DNA of 64,000 nucleotides from positions 1,116,001-1,180,000 of the forward strand of contig NZ_VKAD01000001.1 of assembly GCF_008041945.1 (NCBI RefSeq), given 5' to 3'. Positions 48,567-57,400 of this stretch are shown here, one piece after another; position 1 is the stretch's first letter, and every line of letters starts with the position of its first letter. The position numbers and the translations under genes were made by a program. Source of the stretch: Reinekea thalattae (GTDB lineage Bacteria; Pseudomonadota; Gammaproteobacteria; Pseudomonadales; Natronospirillaceae). The notes beneath the pieces were generated by a model. It was not told the DNA's origin. It saw only the letters and a program-made list of their open reading frames with translations, and did no database searches.

Positions 48567-49310
48567 TCATGATTGGTTAGGAAGTAATATTTGGCCAACA
48601 TATTCAAGTGCTGCCGGCGCCCGCTGACCAAAATATTCAGGAGCTTTTTGCGGCAACCATACTGTATGAAAATGGTTTTTGAAATCTTCCATATATTCCA
48701 TTGGGTAAAGTCTTGCTGGAAATACCCGGCCATCAGGAAACTCATGATCATAGCTTGGGAAATTTTTAGGCTCTATTCCTCTATTTTTTCTGAGCCAGTT
48801 GCAAAACATTTTACCTTCAGACGCATCAGGAAGAAGGTTTGCGGGCATAGTAAAACCAGCACTTTCCAGTGGGGCTACAAGGTTAAAAATCAACTCGTTT
48901 AACATTGAAAAATGTGTATGAGGAACTTTGTTTCTGTTAATCATGTACCTTTCGATATGGACAGGCATGACTGGCTTGGCTTTTCCATTCTGCCATTCGT
49001 ATACCCACTGCGAAACTTTTACGGAAAACTTAACAGAAAGCCATTGACCAAGATTTATTGCTAGATATGGATGAACCCAAGTTCCCTGTGCGTTTCCACC
49101 TTGAATAATATGTATTAATTGTTCTTTTGGGAGTTGTGTCTGCTGGCTTAGTTCAGCAATAAACTCTTGAGTTGACTTTAGCGCGTGATAATCAGAGAAC
49201 CGCTTCCCAACAGATTTACATAATGCTGTTGCACTAATATAACCATCACCAACCCTTTGAGGAATAATTTCGCCTTCCTCAACTCTAGGAATTAAAGCCT
49301 TTTGATCCAT
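48567..49310 (-). CDS. KilA-N domain protein
   Basis: A 247-residue protein with a KilA-N DNA-binding domain over about residues 15-110. Visible are RVGDGYISATALCKSVGKRFSDYHAL, then GTWVHPYLAINLGQWLSVKFSVKVSQWVYEW. The C-terminal half (PNSDASEGKMFCNWL-like segment, then FPARLYP) resembles phage antirepressor/Bro-type extensions. KilA-N genes are typical of phages and large DNA viruses, so its presence in a cassette suggests phage origin. Stop is four bases from the attC at 48489. Confidence 0.82.
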   Translation of the reverse strand: MDQKALIPRVEEGEIIPQRVGDGYISATALCKSVGKRFSDYHALKSTQEFIAELSQQTQLPKEQLIHIIQGGNAQGTWVHPYLAINLGQWLSVKFSVKVSQWVYEWQNGKAKPVMPVHIERYMINRNKVPHTHFSMLNELIFNLVAPLESAGFTMPANLLPDASEGKMFCNWLRKNRGIEPKNFPSYDHEFPDGRVFPARLYPMEYMEDFKNHFHTVWLPQKAPEYFGQRAPAALEYVGQILLPNQS

Positions 49311-49344
49311 TTTTTATACTCCATATTCGATATTTGGGAGAAGC

Positions 49345-49448
49345 TAACGCCGCCAGCAACTGGCGGTGAGCTTGTGGATTTTTTTGCGGCTTCTTCTTTA
49401 TTGCAAAAAAAGCTGCAAGTTTAGCGGTCAGATTGACTGGCCTTGTTA
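49345..49448 (-). repeat. attC site (104 bp)
   Basis: Ends TAACAAG and GGCGTTA, with AAACTTGCAGC and AGCTTGTGG arms. It overlaps the stop of the DUF6508 gene. Confidence 0.88.
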
Positions 49449-49778
49449 TACGTTGTCAGCCGACAATTCTATGGCTTTTCTTACTGCGTTTTGCAAATTT
49501 TTATTTTCTAGCTGAGTTTTCCATCCGCCAGTAATAAACCTCTCACTCCGAACAATCCAAGTAATTACACAACTTAATTGTTCCAAGCTTGAGCTATCGA
49601 TATTTGAAATTACATCTTTAAAATTATGTTTGCGATAATCACTAACAATAAAATTTGATTTACCCAATACGTTCATTAATTCAATAATTGTTTGGGGGTA
49701 TTCTGGATGATGTCCTTCCCATGTGATTTTTACAATGTCATTTTCTGCCAAAGCAAGTATATCTATTAATTCATTCAT
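49446..49778 (-). CDS. DUF6508-like cassette protein
   Basis: A 110-residue soluble protein. The C-terminal VITWIVRSERFITGGWKTQLENKNLQNAVRKAIE matches the pattern of DUF6508 (conserved Arg-x-Arg-Phe then helix). The function is unknown. It is the last cassette gene at the right end of the array, next to a degenerate attC. Its stop codon lies in the attC at 49345. Confidence 0.6.
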   Translation of the reverse strand: MNELIDILALAENDIVKITWEGHHPEYPQTIIELMNVLGKSNFIVSDYRKHNFKDVISNIDSSSLEQLSCVITWIVRSERFITGGWKTQLENKNLQNAVRKAIELSADNV

Positions 49779-49807
49779 ATTATTAATTCACGTACATTTT
49801 TGACGTA

Positions 49808-49968
49808 TAACAGTTTATTCTGCCGCTTAAGCGGCATTGTATGGAGCGGTTTTTTACGGTTACTTAAATCGACCGAATCCGCTGAATAGCCCTAATATGC
49901 TATCTCTTAGACTAGCATGTCAATTTGAGTCTCCAGAAAAAGCCGCGTGCGCGGTTATTTCCTTGTTA
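49808..49968 (-). repeat. Degenerate attC-like site at the array end
   Basis: The minus-strand first box TAACAAG is intact, but the second is only TGTTA. The palindrome TGCCGCTTAAGCGGCA (49821-49836) resembles an attC outer arm. AAGCGGCATTGTATGG (49829) recurs at 50064, so a second decayed site may lie there. No attI or integrase is recognisable, and the rest of 49779-50325 is unexplained. Confidence 0.45.
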
Positions 49969-50220
49969 TTGCCGCGCCGCTAGGCCTTTAAACATCGGGG
50001 GTTTAGTTTTTCTGTTGATATTTAAAATGCACTATTTGCTGTGCTTTCCATGTTTTACGGCGCAAGCGGCATTGTATGGGTATTCTCGGGGTTTTGCCGC
50101 GTGAGTTAAGGGTTCTCTATTAGCGCACGTTCCCCAGACAAAGAAAGCTGATGTTCAGGTATTGTGGTTATTAGCTTAACTAGAGCGGCTTAACCACTCA
50201 GCAATTTAAACCAAGCAATA

Positions 50221-50256
50221 AAAAAGCCCCACCAGCGATTAGCTGACGGGGCTTTT
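50221..50256 (-). terminator. Terminator of the PEBP-like gene at the right edge of the array
   Basis: AAAAGCCCC and GGGGCTTTT with an inner CAGC/GCTG stem; on the minus strand T6 follows. It resembles the terminator at 37008-37046. A/T-rich tandem copies of TTAACTTAAC lie beside it at 50261-50307. Confidence 0.85.
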
Positions 50257-50325
50257 AAATAATTAACTTAACTATTTAACTTAACTACTTAGCTGAATAG
50301 TTAACTTAAACAGGTAACGAGAGGT

Positions 50326-50823
50326 TTAGTATTTACCTAGCTCGACTACAGTTTCTGCTAGCACTTTGTCACCCTGTAGGCTTTTAACGGTGACGTAGTA
50401 GGCGTGGTCGTTACCGCCAGAACAAGGTGGCATGTAGGCACCTTCTTTATCCCAACCTGGTCCTCGGTGAGCTTCAACCATTGTGAAGCCTTTTGGTAAC
50501 TCGTAAGAGTGGCCTGGCACTGAAGGAACGGTAACTTTTTTTGCATTGGCTTTAAGCGCAAATTGCATGCGGCCATGGCCACCATTGTTCATACGCTCTG
50601 AATCACGGTCGCTGTATTCAAGCAATAGGCTGTCGGAACCTTTAGGAATACCTTTGATTTTAAGCTTTGGCGTCATCGGTGAGTCGCCCCCAAATTTTTG
50701 GCATTGCTGACCTTCTGGCACCATCATGCCGTCCCATGCTTTGTCTGCAACTTTGACTTCTAACGCTAATGCGCTGCCAGAAAACAACATCGCTAAAACG
50801 GTTAACAATAACTTATTTTTCAT
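50326..50823 (-). CDS. Periplasmic YbhB/PEBP-like protein
   Basis: A 165-residue protein with a signal peptide (MKNKLLLTVLAMLFSGSALA). The mature part resembles phosphatidylethanolamine-binding (YbhB/YbcL) proteins: SPMTPKLKIKGIPKGSDSLLLEYSD, then NGGHGRMQFAL, and near the end YMPPCSGGNDHAYYVTVKSL, the PEBP ligand-site signature. The role in bacteria is unclear. Two ATG codons precede the signal peptide; the second (50823) has AAGG at a better distance. It ends at a terminator marking the return to the core chromosome. Confidence 0.6.
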   Translation of the reverse strand: MKNKLLLTVLAMLFSGSALALEVKVADKAWDGMMVPEGQQCQKFGGDSPMTPKLKIKGIPKGSDSLLLEYSDRDSERMNNGGHGRMQFALKANAKKVTVPSVPGHSYELPKGFTMVEAHRGPGWDKEGAYMPPCSGGNDHAYYVTVKSLQGDKVLAETVVELGKY

Positions 50824-50989
50824 AATCATCGCCTTTTATTAAATTGTATAAACTTGCTTAGCTAAACACATAAAAACCACGGTAAGACAACATTAACGGC
50901 TTTAAGTTGCAACGATTAATGCAAAAGAGGCTACTCTTTTTAGATGCTGGATTTTAACTGCTGGGCTTTAGATATTGGGTTTTAGCTTA

Positions 50990-52102
50990 TCATCGATCAT
51001 AAAGTTCTATCGAGGCCATTGGGTAGAATAAAGCCAATAGCTGTGATGCACTCCAACCTTGCTTGGCTAAAGCGTTGGCCTGTTGCTGGCATAGGCCAAC
51101 AAGATGCCCACGGCCAAAGCCTTCTAGTTGCCAACCGCCTGCTATCTTGGTGATTTTAAAATCGTTAGAGGGAATGGTGTTCCAGTCGTACTCTCGGTTT
51201 ACCATTAGCCTAAAGGTTTCTGCGGCAAAGGCTTGGTTATCGACCACCACTTTTGTCGGCGTGCCAGGCTGTAAGCTAACAGCCGAAGCGGTTGTAAATA
51301 CTTTGGCTAGTTGCGCTGCATTGAGTCTTACTTGCCAACGCTGGCCTTGTTGCATTTGTGTGGGCAGATCTAAGGCGGTAAAAAAATCGCCGGAGTCAAA
51401 AAACTGCGCGGCACTGAATATTTTTGAACCGCATTCGCCATGAAACAAAGCTTCGGTTAAGCGCCCTTCTGTTTTAAGTACCTGATGTTGCGTTTGCCGA
51501 GAGACGCTATAAACCGCCTCAGCATAATGATTAAAACCATGAAACACCTGATGATAGGCTAAATCTGATAAACGAACCGATTGGCTTTTTTTAAGCGCGT
51601 AGGTTCTGGCGATAATCGCCTGTGCTTTAACCAGTTCGCGGCTGGCGTGCGCACCCAACTCACCGACAACAACACCTGCAACATAGATTTCTAGCGGTGT
51701 GGTATTAATAATGCGGTACTCGGAACCTTGCCATTGCAGTTGGATTGCGCCTCGGTAATACCTTGTTTCGACACCGTTAACGGTAATACTAATTGGCTGG
51801 TTGAGTTGTTCACTAAACTGGAAATTTTTTACCTGATTGGGGCCAAATTCAAACAGGCGCGATTGGGTTTCTATCACCACCTGTTGAGGGTGAAACTTGC
51901 TGAGTATCATCACCTCTATTTGGTTATCTGTGCTTAGCTCTTCGATAACCTGCTCTTCAATGCCCTGATCATTCAGAGTTAGGTCGGCAATCGCGTTAAT
52001 GCATAGCGTTTGTAACAATAAAAAACCCGCCAATAATTTACTGCAACTTAGCATGCGTTTTTTATTAGCCGTTGCTCGACAGCGCGCAACCAGTGCGATC
52101 AT
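50990..52102 (-). CDS. SpoIID/LytB domain protein
   Basis: A 370-residue exported protein (hydrophobic start about residues 19-40, KLLAGFLLLQTLCINAIA). The SpoIID-type domain shows YRGAIQLQWQGSEYRIINTTPLEIYVAGVVVGELGAHASRELVKAQAIIARTYAL and the C-terminal GFGRGHLVGLCQQQANALAKQGWS. SpoIID-like proteins degrade or bind denuded peptidoglycan. ATGA overlap with pbpC indicates translational coupling. Its place behind pbpC and the alpha-2-macroglobulin gene suggests a shared wall function. Confidence 0.85.
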   Translation of the reverse strand: MIALVARCRATANKKRMLSCSKLLAGFLLLQTLCINAIADLTLNDQGIEEQVIEELSTDNQIEVMILSKFHPQQVVIETQSRLFEFGPNQVKNFQFSEQLNQPISITVNGVETRYYRGAIQLQWQGSEYRIINTTPLEIYVAGVVVGELGAHASRELVKAQAIIARTYALKKSQSVRLSDLAYHQVFHGFNHYAEAVYSVSRQTQHQVLKTEGRLTEALFHGECGSKIFSAAQFFDSGDFFTALDLPTQMQQGQRWQVRLNAAQLAKVFTTASAVSLQPGTPTKVVVDNQAFAAETFRLMVNREYDWNTIPSNDFKITKIAGGWQLEGFGRGHLVGLCQQQANALAKQGWSASQLLALFYPMASIELYDR

Positions 52103-54429
52103 TGGCTCACGTTTTCCGGTAAAAGTTTGCGGTAATCTTCAACATCTAACCATACTGAATCGCTGCCGCCGGTGTCGTCTATCACCATCAGTTGGTAGCG
52201 GCCCGGAGGCGGGCTGATAAAAATTGGCTCGTAGGGTTTATCGGTTGTGACTAATAATTTGCCATCCATAAACCATTGCACCTGCTTAACTCGGTTGGTC
52301 ACTGCAACTTGCAATTTAATTTGTTGGTCGTCACTGGCTAAACCTTCGTAACGGCGAATGTATTGTGCGCCTGCTACGGGCGATTGAATAACTGGCGGGT
52401 AATAGGTTGCGCCAGCCATGTTCGACACATTGTAAGCTGGTGCATCTGTAACCGGTAAGCCATGTAGATGGAAAAAGGCGGCGAGCTCCGAAGGCCAAAC
52501 ATCGACTAAGCGAACGCCCTCTTCGGTTGCAACCGGCTGACGCACTTGGCAGGTTTCATAATTCACATAGCCTTTAACCGCCGGTATGTATTGTTCGATG
52601 GTATTGTTTTCACAAAAGCTATTGCCGGGTAAACCGCAAAGCTCACAGACTTTACGCTCGGCAATGCCTGCCGGTTTGGCAAACCAATCTGTTGGCTGCT
52701 GCACAATGGCCTGCATGATGTCGAAAAATAACGGCGCGGCTGCGGTGTTGCCCGATAAACCTGTTGCAGGTTTGCCGTTAAAGTTACCCACCCAAACGCC
52801 AACGGTAAATTCAGGATGGTAGCCAATACTCCACGCGTCTTGGTGACCATAAGAAGTGCCGGTTTTCCAAGCAACGGTCGGTCTGGAACTGGAATACTGC
52901 CAAGTAGATGGGAAGTCTGGCCTTTCTACATCGGTTAAAATATCACTGATTAACCAGCTGGCTTCATCGCTTAAAAACTTGGCGTACTCTTGCGTTGTAT
53001 CTACGGGTTGTTGCGAGTTGAATCGATAAGGTTGGTACTGGCCATAGTTTGCCAAGCTGGCATACAGGTTGGTCATTTCCAGTAGGTTTACTTCGACCCC
53101 GCCTAAAATAAGCGGCAAGCCGTAATAGCTGGCGGGTTTATCCATGGAGCTAATGCCGCCCTGCTTTAACAGCTGGTACAGCTTGTTTATTCCCAGCTGA
53201 TTGCTTAAGCGCACGGCAACCACATTGAGCGAGTCAACCAAGGCTTCTCTCACCGTGACTTGGCCGCGAAAACTCTTACTGTAGTTTTGTGGGCTGTAAC
53301 CGGCGACGGTCATCGGGATATCCGGCAACTGGGTTTTTTCAGCGATTAAACCTTCGTCCATTGCCAAGCCATACAAGAAGGGTTTTAAAGTACTGCCCGG
53401 TGAACGCAAAGCCGTGGCTCCATTATTGGCGCCTTCATGCTGTTGGTCAAAGTAATCGGCAGAGCCTAAAAACGAACGCACTTCGTGCGTTTTGGTGTCC
53501 ATAACAACCACGGCGGCATTGCTAATGCCCTGCTGATATAAACTTTCTAAATACTGCTGAACAATCGCTTGGCTACGGCTTTGAATGTTGTAATCAACCG
53601 TCGTATAAAAATCGTCCTGCGTTGGGTTTTGGGATTTTAAATACCAAGCCAAATGAGGGATTTTTTGCGGAAAGCTTAGTCGCTGTTTAATTACCGGTTC
53701 ATCAATGGCAAGCGCGAACGAGGCTTGGTCGATCAACTCAGCAGCCAGCATTTTTTCTAGCAGCGCGTCGCGTTGTTGCTTGGCGTATTCTGGATGGCGG
53801 TCTGGCCGAGTGCGGTTAGGCGACTTAGGCAAGGTGACTAGCAGCGCTATTTGGGCAACGCTCAGCTGTTTAGCTGGCTTACCAAAATAGGCATAGGTGG
53901 CGGCGTTTAGGCCTTCTAAATTGCCGCCGTAAGGCGCAATTGAAAGATAGCTTTCTAGGATTTCTTGCTTTGAATATCGCAGCTCTAGCTGTATAGCGCG
54001 AAACATTTCTAACAGCTTGGCAGAAAGCGTTCTGGGCCTTCGATCTAACATGCGCGCCAATTGCATCGTGATTGTGCTGGCACCCGAAACCACCTGACCA
54101 CTAATAGCATTTGAAAGCGTTGCGCGACCAATGGCGATTGGGTTAACACCCGGATGCAGATAAAAGTATTGATCTTCTTGCAGCAATAATGCCTCGATCA
54201 ACAATGGCGGCAACTCTTCGATATCAACCGACAGGCGATAAAAATGATCGTCCGAGATGATCACCTGTAACAGTTCGCCATTGCGATCGTAAAACCGGCT
54301 GGCCTGTGGCGCGTTAAGTTTTGCCAGCGGAACGGGCACTACCGCCAACAAAACGGCAAACAGCGTTATAGCAAAAAAAATGACCAGCGCGATGCTGGTC
54401 AATAGTTTTTTGTGAACAACAAACTTCAT
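52099..54429 (-). CDS. pbpC: Penicillin-binding protein 1C
   Basis: A 776-residue bifunctional class A enzyme in the inner membrane: an N-terminal helix (~9-30), a GT51 transglycosylase (EDQYFYLHPGVNPIAIGRA, TITMQLARML), a transpeptidase with SPGSTLKPF and KTGTSYG, and a C-terminal BiPBP domain (TVTNRVKQVQWFMDG). The ATG at 54429 is preferred over a TTG at 54438. It starts 15 bp after the alpha-2-macroglobulin stop, and the pbpC-yfhM pairing is widely conserved. Its normal target is peptidoglycan repair when the outer membrane is breached. Confidence 0.93.
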   Translation of the reverse strand: MKFVVHKKLLTSIALVIFFAITLFAVLLAVVPVPLAKLNAPQASRFYDRNGELLQVIISDDHFYRLSVDIEELPPLLIEALLLQEDQYFYLHPGVNPIAIGRATLSNAISGQVVSGASTITMQLARMLDRRPRTLSAKLLEMFRAIQLELRYSKQEILESYLSIAPYGGNLEGLNAATYAYFGKPAKQLSVAQIALLVTLPKSPNRTRPDRHPEYAKQQRDALLEKMLAAELIDQASFALAIDEPVIKQRLSFPQKIPHLAWYLKSQNPTQDDFYTTVDYNIQSRSQAIVQQYLESLYQQGISNAAVVVMDTKTHEVRSFLGSADYFDQQHEGANNGATALRSPGSTLKPFLYGLAMDEGLIAEKTQLPDIPMTVAGYSPQNYSKSFRGQVTVREALVDSLNVVAVRLSNQLGINKLYQLLKQGGISSMDKPASYYGLPLILGGVEVNLLEMTNLYASLANYGQYQPYRFNSQQPVDTTQEYAKFLSDEASWLISDILTDVERPDFPSTWQYSSSRPTVAWKTGTSYGHQDAWSIGYHPEFTVGVWVGNFNGKPATGLSGNTAAAPLFFDIMQAIVQQPTDWFAKPAGIAERKVCELCGLPGNSFCENNTIEQYIPAVKGYVNYETCQVRQPVATEEGVRLVDVWPSELAAFFHLHGLPVTDAPAYNVSNMAGATYYPPVIQSPVAGAQYIRRYEGLASDDQQIKLQVAVTNRVKQVQWFMDGKLLVTTDKPYEPIFISPPPGRYQLMVIDDTGGSDSVWLDVEDYRKLLPENVSQ

Positions 54430-54444
54430 TGTCTGCAATTAACC

Positions 54445-57400
54445 TTATCGAGCTGGAAGCACTTTCATCGAGCCTTGGCCAGATAATGAATACTTACTTT
54501 CATCGTACATGGCTTCTGCACGAACCGCCGGAATCGCAAAGCTACCAATGGTCACCGCACGCGTGGTGTAGTAATAAACCACTTCGCGCTCAGTCAAACT
54601 CATGTATAGGTTCATGCGATCGTCTCGGATATCGATGTGATCAATCTCTGCTGTTGATTTAAGCCATTGAATGTCGGCGCTGGTACTCAAACGCGCGTTT
54701 TCAATTTCTAAACCGGCAGGTAGCAAATCGACAATGGCTACGTTATCTAAGCGATCTTTTAACGATTCCATCGTCAGCTTAACAACCACTAACTCACCCT
54801 GACGGATGTTGTTGAGGTCAACAGGCTCTTGCTTGGCATTAAAGAACTCACGGCGAATACGAATGCCGTTATCTTCATCGGCCTGTACTGGGTTCGATGA
54901 AACACCGTCCGCTTGCCAGAAGTAGTTTGCCTCAGCACTGCCTGTGGTACGTACGCTGACGTTACCAGAAAGCAGATCGACTGTTGATAAACGCACCGTC
55001 TGGTTAACCAGCTCATCACCGTTGGCTAGAGTAACAATAACGTCGCCCTGCTGAGTTTTAGCTGACTTGGCGATGCTCTTACCCAACGCCATTAATGCCA
55101 CGGCGTTATTTTGTGTTGAGCCCCAGCGGCCAGAATTACGATAACCTTTTAGTTTATCGACCACTAACGGAATGGCGTCTGACTCTGGGTTTACCTCTAG
55201 TAATGCATCCAACAGAATTGCTAAGTCACGAGCGTTAGAGCCAAAGCTTCCTGAGGTTTCGGTGTAGCTGTCGTCGTATTCTTTTAGCGAAGTAATGTCG
55301 CTTAACAATTCCGTTGCTTGCGCTTCACGGCCCGCTAAATGGTAAGCCGCCGCTAAACGAGCACGGTCGTGTAAACGAAGTTTCTTGCTCTTATCTTCTA
55401 GCAGGTAATTCATTTCACTGACCAGAGGATTGCCCGACAGTGCTAACACATACAGTGCATAAACCTGATGGCTTAAGTTGTAATCGCCATCATAGTCTGA
55501 GCCTCGGCTGTACAGGTTAAGCGCACTTTCTCGCAAACGGTACTGCATGTTATTCCATACTGCTTCGTTAACTTCTAGGCCTTTATTTTTTGCTTCGGTC
55601 ATAAAGTGCGATGCGTATAAGAAGGCGTAATAGTTAACCGACTCGCCGCCGCTCCAGTAAGAGAAGTAGCCGTTTTCTAATTGCATGCGCTCAATTTTAT
55701 CGACACCTTCACGCAATAAATAACGAGGCGTGGTGGTATTAAATTCGACAAAGTCGGCACTCTTGGCAAAGTCTTCAAAGTACAACAACGGGAATAACTT
55801 AGACGTTGTTTGCTCTAAACAGCCGTGCGGGTATTGCAATAGATACTGCAAGCTACCTGCAAATTCCGTCATGCCAGCAGGTGCAATCGAAAGCGCTTGG
55901 TTTTCGGTACCTGTTTTAAAGACATCTGGAATCTGTATGGTTTTTGGCGTTGCCGCATCGATTACACCGCCATCACTGAGGCTGATGTAATTGCCCGAGG
56001 TTCGTACCGGCACTTGGATATGCTTAATGGTTTTTTCGTTTAAGCCTTCGGCTGTAATTTTAAAGTCCGCTAAGCCAAGGTCATCTTGCACGTTAAACGA
56101 GAAGCGACCTTCCGCTTCGCCACCGGCAGCAACGGTGACCGTCTGCGATGCATTACCAAGCAATGCGATATGGTCACTGTGCTCGACGGTAATGGTGACA
56201 TCACCTTGCAGTTCGGTACTGTTAAAGACGTTAAACGGCAGTTCAAAGTGATCTCCAGTCGCTAAGAAGCGTGGTAAGGATGGCTTAAGCACCAAATCAT
56301 CTCGAACCGTAACCGTTGTTTCTGCTGAGTTGAATCGTTGGTCACCAAACGCCACTAACATCAGCCTTAAGCTGCCATCAAACTCTGGTATATCGAAGGT
56401 GACCGTTGCGGTGCCATCGGCATCAAACTTCTGTAAGCCCGACCATAGAGCAACACTTTTCACCCGTGAAGAAGAGTCTGGGTTTTCACGCTTTTTCTTA
56501 ATCAAGGCACGCGCTGGCGCACTACCCGATGGTGTAATCGTTTTCAGCTGCTGACTTTCATAAGGCATTACCCATGGGTACAGGCTGAAATGGGCCATTT
56601 TTAAGCGAAGTTTCTGCACAAAGGCTTCGCGCATATTTGGTGTTTTGAATTGAGTCAAATCCAAAATACCTTCATCAACCGCGGCCAATGTGAAGTAAAC
56701 ATCACCATTCGATAGTTCATCAATCGATAACTCTGCCGTTAGCTGGCCATTAGGCGATACTTTTGCAGGAGCGCTAATGGTAACTTCTGGGTTCTGTTTT
56801 AAATCACGAACATTAATATTCAACAACCCAGTAGCATAAACAGGTTTAGCCCGAGTACCTTTACTTGCAGGCTGCACAACAACCGCACTCAAGTAGAAGT
56901 TAGGTACGTGCTCGGCTTTAATAGGTATGCGAACCGTAGTCGAGTTAGAACTCATGTTGACCGATTGCGACCACATGACTTCGTCTCTTTCAGCAATCAA
57001 CAATAGCTGACCAGCAAAAGGCGCTTGAACATCCACGACCAAATTATCACCAACCAGTGACGTCTGTTGACGCGGTGTTAATACAACCGACTCTGGCGCT
57101 TCAACAATACTGACCGCATCACGATCGCCACGTACTTGGAAATAATAACGTGTTACCTGACCGCCATTTAAATCGGTCACCTGTAAGTAATGTTCACCCG
57201 AATGTTCGGTTAAATATTCAAAGCGACTGCTATCACTTTGCTGCGATTGCAGTTCAACGTTAATACGTTCGGTGACATAACGATAATAGCCACGCTCATT
57301 TTTACGGTAGTGTGTCACTTTGCGTTTGCGATAAACCTGATAGACAAAGGATTGCGCATCGGCAGCGATCTTATCGCCATTAGCTCGCACGTTAGCAATA

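Noticed and set aside
49969-50220. Integrase gene or attI at the right end of the array
   Set aside because: No open frame of useful size on either strand and no tyrosine-recombinase motif; the region stays unexplained.
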